Source: a virus
Strand: one strand, 5' to 3'
DNA length: 21,230 nt
Virus record (IMG/VR): IMGVR_UViG_3300046010_016325
Span: 1-21,230 of that record
Positions 14,915 through 21,230 of the stretch are shown here, in pieces (the stretch's first letter is position 1; each line of letters starts with the position of its first letter). Made by a program: the position numbers and the translations under genes. The notes beneath the pieces are model-generated. The model did no database searches, had not been told where the DNA came from, and worked only from the letters and a program-made list of their open reading frames with translations.

Positions 14915-15941
14915 AATAGTCCTCCATGCCGCCGTTGCGTCGTATGTCCAACGAACAGCAATGTACACTGCCATCAAAGAAAAATCTGTGTCTGATATCG
15001 CACAATATGGGTTCTATGCCGTGCTGACGACAGTAATCAAACACATTTTTGTCGTAGCAGCCAAAAATCACGTGTGATTCGTCTACACTAAGGCAGTTTA
15101 CATCAAACACGCTTTCATGTATGGCACCGATCCATTCATTAAGATAACGATCTACATATTCTCGGAACTGAGGTACATTATCATAGCCAGGAACCCACCA
15201 TTTCAGTCCCGGATGCAATTGCTGTCGAAATTGGGAGAAGCGTTCTAGACTAGAAGATTCAACTCGATGTATGCTCCAGCCCGGAAAATCCTGCCGGTAA
15301 TTGATGCCATCGTCATGATACGAAGTCAGGATCACCCCGGGTTTGAGAACAGCAAACACGCAGTCTCCGTGGCCCTCTGTGAGCATGCGATGGAATCGGT
15401 AGCCCGGATCCGTCATCACGTTCTGTTCCAGCCACTGGCTCTGTTCTGCAGTGAGCCATTCACTTTCGTCAAACCAAACATCTCGCCCCATGCGGAACAC
15501 GCAACTGGCGTTGGCTCCGTTAAACAGATGAGCAGGATCTTGCTCAAAGATGTCCAGAACTTGTGCAGGTGCTGTGTGTTTGTAATGATCAAACAACTGA
15601 TCAAACACATGATAATTGGAACATCTTACCAATTTATTTCCAAAAACAGACTGTCGATCTCGCGGTGTGATTGGAGGCAAGGTGTGATTGCCACCGATGG
15701 CTGCGGTGCGTTGGAATTCTTCCTTGCTGATTATGCCCGGTCTTTGCACCTGTACATTAAAAGATTCCAACGTAGACACCAGGTGATCGAAGTCTTGCTG
15801 TATTTCTGTGAAAATCTGTTCTAGACATTGTCGTACTGTGCTGTCCTGCACGAAATCAAAGTACTCGGGGGGATATCCCTGACCTATCACTACTTCTTCT
15901 AGAGGTTGGAATTCGCTGTAGCTATTAATGATTGTCTTCAT
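14907..15941 (-). CDS. AGAT-family amidinotransferase (glycine/inosamine amidinotransferase-like)
   Basis: The 344-aa protein is close to the length of glycine amidinotransferases. It contains the pentein active-site blocks in order: FRMGRDVWFDES (D154), EGHGDCVFAVLKPGVIL (H191) and DGSVHCCSLDIRRNG near the C-terminus (C328 as nucleophile, with RR following, as in AGAT's HCWTCDVRR). Enzymes of this kind move the amidino group of arginine to an amine acceptor through a Cys intermediate. The acceptor is not determined by sequence. It overlaps the upstream GNAT-like gene by ATGA and the downstream DUF6614-like gene by 8 bases. Presence of all three catalytic residues suggests it is active. Related hydrolases (dimethylargininase) are a less likely alternative. 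Confidence 0.85.
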   Translation of the reverse strand: MKTIINSYSEFQPLEEVVIGQGYPPEYFDFVQDSTVRQCLEQIFTEIQQDFDHLVSTLESFNVQVQRPGIISKEEFQRTAAIGGNHTLPPITPRDRQSVFGNKLVRCSNYHVFDQLFDHYKHTAPAQVLDIFEQDPAHLFNGANASCVFRMGRDVWFDESEWLTAEQSQWLEQNVMTDPGYRFHRMLTEGHGDCVFAVLKPGVILTSYHDDGINYRQDFPGWSIHRVESSSLERFSQFRQQLHPGLKWWVPGYDNVPQFREYVDRYLNEWIGAIHESVFDVNCLSVDESHVIFGCYDKNVFDYCRQHGIEPILCDIRHRFFFDGSVHCCSLDIRRNGGMEDYYG

Positions 15942-16372
15942 GTGATTGGTCCTAGTATTTCAAATCCTTTGATGTCCAGCATATATGGTTCCACTGATTC
16001 AAAATACATCCACTGGAATCCACGCTCGCGATACACTGCGCACTCTGTCTCTAGGCTGAGGATGCCCAGTCTCAACCGCGGATTGCGGTAATTCCAGGCA
16101 AAATGATCGCTGAGTACCGAGTGATCGCCCCATCGACGCAACATGCTCCAAGCCACTAAACATCCTTGGTCTTGATAGCCAATCACATCTGTACCAGATT
16201 CTGTGAACCTCTCAGGAATCATGGGTACCACACTCAAGAATCGTTTGTGGCGGCAGTAGTCTTTGTAAATGGCAAGCAGTTTTGACACCGGGGGATCTTG
16301 GAACAGTACCCAATCTGTGTTGGGCTTGTAATGTGTCTTGGCAAGATTGATGCGACCAAACTGCCAGCTCAT
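15938..16372 (-). CDS. GNAT-fold acyl- or aminoacyl-transferase-like protein (Ate C-terminal-like)
   Basis: The 144-aa protein ends with a segment like that of arginyl-tRNA-protein transferases (Ate/Bpt): YRNPRLRLGILSLETECAVY, then RGFQWMYFESVEPYMLDIKG. In that family this is the C-terminal GNAT-fold half, with R-L-G-x-x-x-L, helix, a GY/YLG-type strand and a basic loop. Ate proteins are longer (about 230 aa) and have an N-terminal Cys cluster that is absent here, so this would be a GNAT-only version. The substrate is unknown. ATGA overlaps join it to both neighbours. Pairing with an arginine-using amidinotransferase is suggestive but unproven. Confidence 0.5.
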   Translation of the reverse strand: MSWQFGRINLAKTHYKPNTDWVLFQDPPVSKLLAIYKDYCRHKRFLSVVPMIPERFTESGTDVIGYQDQGCLVAWSMLRRWGDHSVLSDHFAWNYRNPRLRLGILSLETECAVYRERGFQWMYFESVEPYMLDIKGFEILGPIT

Positions 16373-16866
16373 CGTCGCGGATCCTCCCGGCCTTCAAACA
16401 AAATTTGGAGATAGTCTTCAGGCCAGTCCTTGTAGTAGCCTTTTTCTGAGACCATGCGGGCATGTGCATTGAGTTTGGCCAGAGGCTGTACAAAAGCGAT
16501 GGCCCAAGTGCCTTGGTTCATGGTTACGCCCTGCACCACTTCAGGTGATCCAGGATGATCTGCTAGAGCAAAAAGATCTCTGGCTCGCAGGAATCCTTGA
16601 TTCACAGCAGTGATCTGCTGATTGAACTGCTCGGGTTCAAACTCTGTGGGATCATAGACCAAGGCCACCACGTCCAGTTCCCCGATGTTGATGTGCTGTA
16701 GGTCTGTGTAGGGATCTATGTGTCCGGGTCTGATCTCAAACTTGCCTTCCAGTCTAGCACGGCGTGCGTAGGGGCACGGAGCCCAGCCCGACAGTGCAGG
16801 ATGCGGACGTTCTACGAAGCCGGTGATCCAGGCCAAGATGTCCAATTGTGCTTGTTCAAAATTCAT
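16369..16866 (-). CDS. DUF1415-like protein with CPYAR motif, function unknown
   Basis: The 165-aa protein begins with WITGFVERPHPALSGWAPCP followed by YARRARLEG. The order of WI-x-x-x-V, an NLCPFA-like CPYA block, a DVVALVYDP strand, an F-x-x-x-NQGF helix and a VQPL-x-KLN segment resembles DUF1415 proteins, although distantly. The Cys and Pro are typically conserved and may be functional. The ATG at 16866-16864 overlaps the stop of the upstream small ORF by one or a few bases, and the end overlaps the GNAT-like gene by ATGA. It heads the amidinotransferase cassette. The family call is tentative. Confidence 0.5.
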   Translation of the reverse strand: MNFEQAQLDILAWITGFVERPHPALSGWAPCPYARRARLEGKFEIRPGHIDPYTDLQHINIGELDVVALVYDPTEFEPEQFNQQITAVNQGFLRARDLFALADHPGSPEVVQGVTMNQGTWAIAFVQPLAKLNAHARMVSEKGYYKDWPEDYLQILFEGREDPRR

Positions 16867-17042
16867 TAAAAGAAAGGCAGTCCAGATTTTTTGGTTGTTT
16901 CAAGATTTTCTTTGATTATTTCAGACACGATGGATCTTTCGCCATGGCTGAGATGCATGGATTCAGTGTAAGTGAGCCCGCCTCTCATGTACCACACAAA
17001 TTTCAATGCTTCCTGTCGGATATCTTTGCACTCTTTTTCCAT
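16866..17042 (-). CDS. Small conserved protein downstream of gp26, probable -1 frameshift extension
   Basis: From ATG 17042 it gives 58 aa (GTG 17051 would give 61). The core EALKFVWYMRGGLTYTESMH, the LSHGERSIVSEIIKENLETT helix and the ending KKSGLPFF match a short protein that I recall next to gp26 in T4-like marine phages. Neither start has a good ribosome site. The frame is open back to the slippery site inside gp26 (17102-17096), so a -1 shift would fuse 76 extra residues to gp26. This is the layout of tail-assembly chaperones such as lambda G/GT. The protein is rich in helices and has one Cys. Independent translation is the alternative. Confidence 0.6.
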   Translation of the reverse strand: MEKECKDIRQEALKFVWYMRGGLTYTESMHLSHGERSIVSEIIKENLETTKKSGLPFF

Positions 17043-17072
17043 GCCATCCACGATCTGGGTGATGCGATCAGA

Positions 17073-17102
17073 GTCCGAGGTCAGGAGTCGGACACGAAAA
17101 AA
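17073..17102 (-). promoter_or_regulatory. Putative -1 ribosomal frameshift site (slippery T TTT TTC plus hairpin)
   Basis: In the gp26 frame the codons are CGT TTT TTC, giving the heptamer T TTT TTC at 17102-17096. Two bases later GTCCGA (17093-17088) pairs perfectly with TCGGAC (17078-17073) over a 9-base loop that contains the gp26 stop TGA (17083-17081). Slipping back one base leads straight into the open frame of the small downstream protein. Confidence 0.55.
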
Positions 17103-17923
17103 CGTGCGTTGTCCAAGGTAAACACCTGGTCGTATTTGTGTTGGCAGTTGGGGCAGACGATATCCAATGGTTTGAGTTCGCTGACTTCTCTCATCTGTAC
17201 CATGTGATCTTTTATTTTGTTGAAAGAAGTACGATCACAATTTTTGATGAATTCTAAAACCTGTTGCGGTTCTTGCACCACTGCGGACGGAGTGCGTATT
17301 TCTCTGATGCTCTGTGCCAGTACATTCACAGTTAGCTCCATTATTTTTTTCATCATGCGGTTTAGCTGTTGTACTTTGCTTTCGTCGGTGGCTTCAGCAT
17401 CGGACAAGATCTGTGCTGTTTTCTGCTGTTCAAACTGCAATATACTGTTGGCAGTGATTTCTTGATAATTCAAAGGTCGGAAAAACAGCGTGAGATCACC
17501 GATGACCAGAGGTTGAGAGTAATCTGCTGACTGTATCTTGTCTATCACTAATCTTAGATCAAGTCCAAATTGGCTTTCAGTCTTGCATGATGGACAGGTG
17601 GTATCTATGTCCATGGCATGACCGTAACTGGCGATGCGTATAGCCACCAAGATGGTATCAAGATCACTGGCAGGTATATGCCAGGCATCCAGGATGTTGG
17701 GCACACAACTCTGCACCACTGAAGTCACTGCTTCACCATTGAACAAGGCATCGGGCGTGCGATAAGTGATTTCGTCCATGGCAGTCATGGGATACACTCC
17801 CAACTCACCATTGGCCGGTAGATCTATGCTGCCTTCGGGCCAACCTTGCCCTTTGCTGGGCAAACGGATGTAGATAGCGGGTTGCCGGAAATATTGGCTG
17901 AGAGGATTGGGATTTTTTGGCAT
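17081..17923 (-). CDS. 26: Baseplate hub/tail assembly protein gp26-like
   Basis: The frame opens at 17998, but ATG 17923-17921 (MPKNPNPLSQYF) is the likely start: the upstream part crosses the promoter region. The 280-aa protein resembles the T4 gp26 (T4_baseplate) family of marine phages. It has two CxxC pairs, C110-P-S-C113 and C257-P-N-C260, probably forming a zinc site. Its central region has GELGVYPMTAMDEITYRTPD and a long helical part. T4 gp26 is 208 aa. The last codons contain a slippery heptamer that would extend it into the next frame. A late-like motif, CATAAGTA, lies 26 bases upstream. It sits back-to-back with the tape-measure gene, which fits a chaperone role. Confidence 0.7.
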   Translation of the reverse strand: MPKNPNPLSQYFRQPAIYIRLPSKGQGWPEGSIDLPANGELGVYPMTAMDEITYRTPDALFNGEAVTSVVQSCVPNILDAWHIPASDLDTILVAIRIASYGHAMDIDTTCPSCKTESQFGLDLRLVIDKIQSADYSQPLVIGDLTLFFRPLNYQEITANSILQFEQQKTAQILSDAEATDESKVQQLNRMMKKIMELTVNVLAQSIREIRTPSAVVQEPQQVLEFIKNCDRTSFNKIKDHMVQMREVSELKPLDIVCPNCQHKYDQVFTLDNARFFVSDS

Positions 17924-17933
17924 TTTAGCACCA

Positions 17934-17941
17934 GGTAAATA
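17934..17941 (+). promoter_or_regulatory. Putative late promoter for the tape-measure gene
   Basis: GGTAAATA, sharing TAAATA with the T4 late consensus, lies 41 bases upstream of ATG 17983 and 11 bases from the divergent gp26 start. Confidence 0.4.
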
Positions 17942-17948
17942 GATAACA

Positions 17949-17956
17949 TACTTATG
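17949..17956 (-). promoter_or_regulatory. Weak late-promoter-like motif for gp26
   Basis: On the minus strand CATAAGTA differs from the CATAAATA motif at 3759-3766 by one base, and lies 26 bases before the gp26 start. Confidence 0.35.
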
Positions 17957-17982
17957 GACAAGGGATTTGCCCCTAAACAAAA

Positions 17983-20181
17983 ATGGATGAAGAAGCACTA
18001 GCCAGAGCCTTTGAGAAATTCCAAGCAGGTGTTGATCTAACCGACCAAGACCTCAAGAAACTTGGTCGCGGAACCAGCGAGTTTGGCAAAAATCTCGTTC
18101 AAGCAGGCCTTGATGTATCCAAGACCTTTGGTAAGTTTGCCCAGGGATTAGCCGAAGGTGCCACAGATTTCAAAGCACTGAATCCAGTGATCGACGGTGT
18201 GACGGGTGCCTTGGGCGACATGGCCAAGACCCTGCCCTATGTTGGCAATGCTGTAGCTGGTTCTCTTAAATTGGTTGCTGAAGGCAGCAAATTCCTGATT
18301 GGGCAAATACAACAGGCCGCAGATTCATTCCAAGAAATCAGCAAAATAGGCGGACTCACTGCCCAGGGCATGTCAGGACTGCGTGAGCAGTTCTTGAGAT
18401 CCGGTCAGACCCTGCAAGGTTTCCAGAAAACAGTCAGTGCCAATGCCCAGGCCTTGGCCATGTTCAGAGGCACAGTGGGATCCGGTGCCGAAGACTTCAG
18501 CCGTATAGTTGGCGGCATCGTTGACAGCAATCTCGGGGATGAACTACGCAGGATTGGTTACACAGCCGATGAGATCGGCGAGGCCACCGCAGGTTACATC
18601 GCTCAGCAGACTCGTCTGGGCTATGCACAGAACAAAACCCAAGCACAGTTGATCGCGGGCAGCAAACAGTATGCGGATGAATTGGATATTCTAGCCAGAT
18701 TGACAGGTCAGAGCCGAGAAGCCCTGCAGAAACAACAGGATGCTGCCCTCAGCGAAGGCAGGTTCCGTGCCACACTGGATACCATGAACGAAGGCACAGC
18801 CAAAGCCTTGTTGGATTTCCAAAGCCGTATCAATGCTGTGAGTCCAGAAGTGGCACAAGGTATCAGAGACATCACTTCGGGATTTACCAACAGTGATGCA
18901 GCTATCAAACTGTTCAATAGCACTGCCGGCGAAGCAGGCAATATCATTGAACGTTTGAAAAACAATGAAATTTCACAGGACGAAGCCACTCGCCAGTTGC
19001 AGCAAGCTATCCAAGGCAATATAGAGACAAATCGTGCCTATACCCAGGCTGTGGGTGATGGTACCAATACTTTTATCAAGTACAATCAGGCCAGTGATTT
19101 TGCTCGGGCCGAATTGATAGATGGTCAGTTACGTGCCAAGAAAGCTCAGTCAGAAGCCCAGGCCGGCACCGATGATCTAACCAATCAAACTGTAGATGCA
19201 CAAAAATCTCTTGAACAGATGGGACGCAATCTCAACAACATTGCCTTCCAGGCATTGCCTACAGCAAGTAAAGCTGTATCGGCCTTTGCCGATGTGCTGA
19301 ATCAAGCAGTGGGAAAGTTCAGCAAAGAACTTGGCATCAAACCTGCTGCTGGAGGTGGTGGCGGGGGAGGTGGTGCTGCCGCAGGTGGTGGAGGCAGACC
19401 CCATACTAGTTCACTGGGCGGCAGAATTACCGCCGCGGGTGCGGGTGCTGCTACAGGTGCTGCGATAGGATCAGTGGTTCCGGGGATAGGCACAGCATTT
19501 GGCGGACTAGTAGGTGGTATAGCAGGATATTTTGGTTATGAAATGGCTGCCGGTGGCCCAAAACCTGATGATGTCTTAGACTTCACAGGTCAGAGCGGTG
19601 GTCGTGCCAACTTTGATGAGTTGGATTCAGATTTAAAAAGAAGAGTTTTGGCAGCCGGACAGCAATACCTAGAAGCCACGGGCAAGAAATTACAGGTAAA
19701 CAGTGCCAAACGCGATACCGAAGATCAAAAAAGATTATATGATGAAACAGTGAAAGCCGGGAGACCCGGGGTGGGTCCAACTGGAATGGCCGTGGCCAAA
19801 CCGGGAACAAGTGCTCATGAACTTGGACGTGCCATTGATATACAGAATTATCGCGACAGCCAGGCAGTAGCAGCCATGAACAGCCAAGGACTATTCCAAA
19901 CTGTGCCTAAAGATCCTGTGCATTTCCAGGTGCAAGCGGCCAACGGCGGAGTGTTTGCTGGACCCAGATCCGGATATGCGGCCACGCTACATGGCACCGA
20001 AGCTGTGGTACCCTTGCCTGATGGCAAGACCATTCCAGTGGCCATGCCCGAACTGGCATCTGGACTCCAAGACCAGATGAGCATGATGGGTGCCCAATTG
20101 GTAGCACTGGAAAATCTCGTGGCCATCATGCGTGATCAGACCACTATCAGCACCAAGATACTTCAAGCATCCAACAACTAG
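17983..20181 (+). CDS. Tape-measure-like tail protein with a C-terminal M15 (VanY-like) peptidase domain
   Basis: The 732-aa protein is mostly helical and Ala/Gln rich for residues 1-450, with several small helices of tape-measure type. A Gly-rich stretch (about 455-475) and a hydrophobic Ala/Gly segment (about 483-520, GAAIGSVVPGIGTAFGGLVG) follow. A D-Ala-D-Ala carboxypeptidase-like domain comes next: NSAKRDTEDQ, then S-x-H612-x-x-G-x-A-x-D619 (SAHELGRAID) and DPVH647F, the three zinc ligands. The end, GPRSGYAATLHGTEAVVPLP, is a common end of tape-measure proteins. It likely helps set tail length and locally cuts peptidoglycan during entry. It is shorter than many tape measures and has no ATP or nucleic-acid motif. 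Confidence 0.75.
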   Translation: MDEEALARAFEKFQAGVDLTDQDLKKLGRGTSEFGKNLVQAGLDVSKTFGKFAQGLAEGATDFKALNPVIDGVTGALGDMAKTLPYVGNAVAGSLKLVAEGSKFLIGQIQQAADSFQEISKIGGLTAQGMSGLREQFLRSGQTLQGFQKTVSANAQALAMFRGTVGSGAEDFSRIVGGIVDSNLGDELRRIGYTADEIGEATAGYIAQQTRLGYAQNKTQAQLIAGSKQYADELDILARLTGQSREALQKQQDAALSEGRFRATLDTMNEGTAKALLDFQSRINAVSPEVAQGIRDITSGFTNSDAAIKLFNSTAGEAGNIIERLKNNEISQDEATRQLQQAIQGNIETNRAYTQAVGDGTNTFIKYNQASDFARAELIDGQLRAKKAQSEAQAGTDDLTNQTVDAQKSLEQMGRNLNNIAFQALPTASKAVSAFADVLNQAVGKFSKELGIKPAAGGGGGGGGAAAGGGGRPHTSSLGGRITAAGAGAATGAAIGSVVPGIGTAFGGLVGGIAGYFGYEMAAGGPKPDDVLDFTGQSGGRANFDELDSDLKRRVLAAGQQYLEATGKKLQVNSAKRDTEDQKRLYDETVKAGRPGVGPTGMAVAKPGTSAHELGRAIDIQNYRDSQAVAAMNSQGLFQTVPKDPVHFQVQAANGGVFAGPRSGYAATLHGTEAVVPLPDGKTIPVAMPELASGLQDQMSMMGAQLVALENLVAIMRDQTTISTKILQASNN

Positions 20182-20201
20182 CGGTAAATATCTGCTACCG
20201 C
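20181..20201. other. Hairpin between tape-measure stop and portal start
   Basis: GCGGTA (20181-20186) pairs perfectly with TACCGC (20196-20201) over 9 bases. It overlaps the TAAATA-like motif at 20183-20190 and ends just before the ribosome site GGGG (20202-20205). Confidence 0.6.
20183..20190 (+). promoter_or_regulatory. Putative late promoter for the portal gene
   Basis: GGTAAATA, the same octamer as in front of the tape-measure gene (17934), lies 22 bases before ATG 20212. Confidence 0.45.
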
Positions 20202-20211
20202 GGGGATGATC

Positions 20212-21230
20212 ATGAGCTGGAAAAAGTATTTCAAAGTAGCAAATGTGGGAGGACAACTCAGTCCTCTGTCAGGATCTGGTGCAGAAGGACTGCCTGGCTA
20301 TGGCCGCAACGATGGTCGAGATCCCCTGCGTGGCCATGCTGACGTGGTGTATCGCAACTATGCCAGCCGACTGCCCGAAGTTTACACTGGGCATCCTAAT
20401 CGAGTAGAACGCTACAATCAATACGAAGCCATGGACATGGATTCAGAAATCAATGCTTGCCTGGACATCATAGCGGAATTCTCCACACAGCCCACACCTG
20501 ATGAACAGGTACCGTTCTCTGTGCAGTACAACGATACACCCACAGATCACGAAGTGGAGATCATCAAAAAGCAGTTGCAGCAGTGGACAAAACTCAACAA
20601 ACTGGATCAAAGGATCTTCCGCATATTCCGCAATACCATCAAGTACGGCGATCAGGTTTTCATCCGCGATCCCGAAACTTTTGAACTGTATTGGGTGGAT
20701 ATGACCAAGGTGGCTCGGGTGATCGTCAACGAATCAGAAGGCAAACGGCCCGAGCAATACGTGATCCGCGACATCAATCCCAATTTTCAGAATTTAACCA
20801 TGGCGGCCAAGACCACCACGGACTATCAGTCAAACCCGCCAGCGTCAGGCTACATCGCACCCATGAACTACACCGTGCCCACAGGTGGTGCAGGTGGACA
20901 GGGTGCCGGACTCAGCAGATTCAATGCTGCCATGAACGAAGCTGTGCTAGATGCCAAGCACGTAGTGCATGTAAGCCTCACAGAAGGTTTAGATTTTTAC
21001 TGGCCTTTTGGACAGAGTATCCTGGAAGTGATCTTCCGTGTATTCAAGCAGAAAGAGCTGTTAGAAGATTCTGTGCTGATCTATCGTGTGGCTCGGGCAC
21101 CAGAACGGCGTATGTTCAAGATCGACGTGGGCAACATGCCTTCACACATGGCCATGGCCTTTGTAGAACGTGTGAAAAACGAAATACATCAGCGTCGCAT
21201 ACCGTCAAACACCGGTGGTGGTCAGCACAT
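20212..21230 (+). CDS. 20: Portal vertex protein gp20 (N-terminal 339 residues, runs off the end)
   Basis: The frame stays open to the window edge. ATG 20212 is preferred because GGGG (20202-20205) lies 6 bases upstream; ATG 20206 is too close to it. Diagnostic gp20 blocks are SEINACLDIIAEFSTQ, RIFRNTIKYGDQVFIRDPET, DFYWPFGQSILEVIFRVFKQ and DSVLIYRVARAPERRMFKID, followed by ERVKNEIHQRR. The last blocks are the segment commonly used for gp20-based typing of marine T4-like phages. The protein forms the dodecameric ring at the capsid vertex through which DNA is packaged. T4 gp20 is 524 aa, so about 65 percent is visible. It is in the same direction as the tape-measure gene, with a late motif and hairpin between them. 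Confidence 0.95.
   Translation, partial: MSWKKYFKVANVGGQLSPLSGSGAEGLPGYGRNDGRDPLRGHADVVYRNYASRLPEVYTGHPNRVERYNQYEAMDMDSEINACLDIIAEFSTQPTPDEQVPFSVQYNDTPTDHEVEIIKKQLQQWTKLNKLDQRIFRIFRNTIKYGDQVFIRDPETFELYWVDMTKVARVIVNESEGKRPEQYVIRDINPNFQNLTMAAKTTTDYQSNPPASGYIAPMNYTVPTGGAGGQGAGLSRFNAAMNEAVLDAKHVVHVSLTEGLDFYWPFGQSILEVIFRVFKQKELLEDSVLIYRVARAPERRMFKIDVGNMPSHMAMAFVERVKNEIHQRRIPSNTGGGQH

Noticed and set aside
17924-17998. Upstream 25-codon extension of gp26
   Set aside because: It crosses the divergent promoter region and the start of the opposite gene; ATG 17923 begins a more typical gp26 N-terminus.

Overview
The window is a piece of a T4-like myovirus genome, probably from a marine phage of the kind related to cyanophages and other environmental T4-type viruses. 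The call rests on recognisable T4 core genes: late sigma factor gp55, recombination nuclease gp47/gp46, baseplate wedge gp53, gp26-type baseplate/tail-assembly protein, a tape-measure-like protein and portal gp20. No rRNA, tRNA, integrase or photosynthesis gene was seen, so the host is not determined. Genes are tightly packed, and most neighbours overlap by 4 bases (ATGA or GTGA).

Layout. (1) Positions 1-3736, minus strand: a late structural block holding a large 1105-aa structural protein with an acidic repeat region, then gp53, then the start of a small coiled-coil-like protein. (2) Positions 3737-3848: a divergent promoter region with a T4-type late motif on each strand and a sigma70-type promoter in front of gp55. 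(3) Positions 3849-13701, plus strand: gp55 (fused to an extra N-terminal domain), gp47, five accessory genes of poorly known function (sulfotransferase-like and SGNH-like folds among them), gp46, a 17-codon mini-ORF, two paralogous radical SAM/SPASM-like enzymes and a short-chain dehydrogenase. (4) Positions 13705-14139: a GIY-YIG nuclease-like gene. (5) Positions 14140-14578: a non-coding stretch full of hairpins and a possible three-way junction, a candidate structured RNA. (6) Positions 14579-16866, minus strand: a translationally coupled cassette of a DUF1415-like protein, a GNAT/Ate-like acyltransferase, an AGAT-family amidinotransferase and a DUF6614-like protein. (7) Positions 16866-17923, minus strand: a small protein and gp26, joined by an apparent -1 frameshift site. 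(8) Positions 17983-21230, plus strand: a tape-measure-like protein with an M15 peptidase domain and the portal gp20, which runs off the end.

Working together: gp55 would direct late transcription from the TAAATA motifs found before the large structural gene, the tape-measure gene, the portal and (more weakly) gp26. gp46/gp47 form the recombination nuclease. Inserted between and after them is an accessory metabolic load whose enzymes (amidinotransferase, radical SAM pair, SDR, sulfotransferase-like proteins) suggest chemical modification of some small molecule, peptide, glycan or nucleic acid. The most noteworthy signals are the gp26/small-ORF frameshift, the candidate structured RNA, the amidinotransferase cassette and the gp55 fusion.
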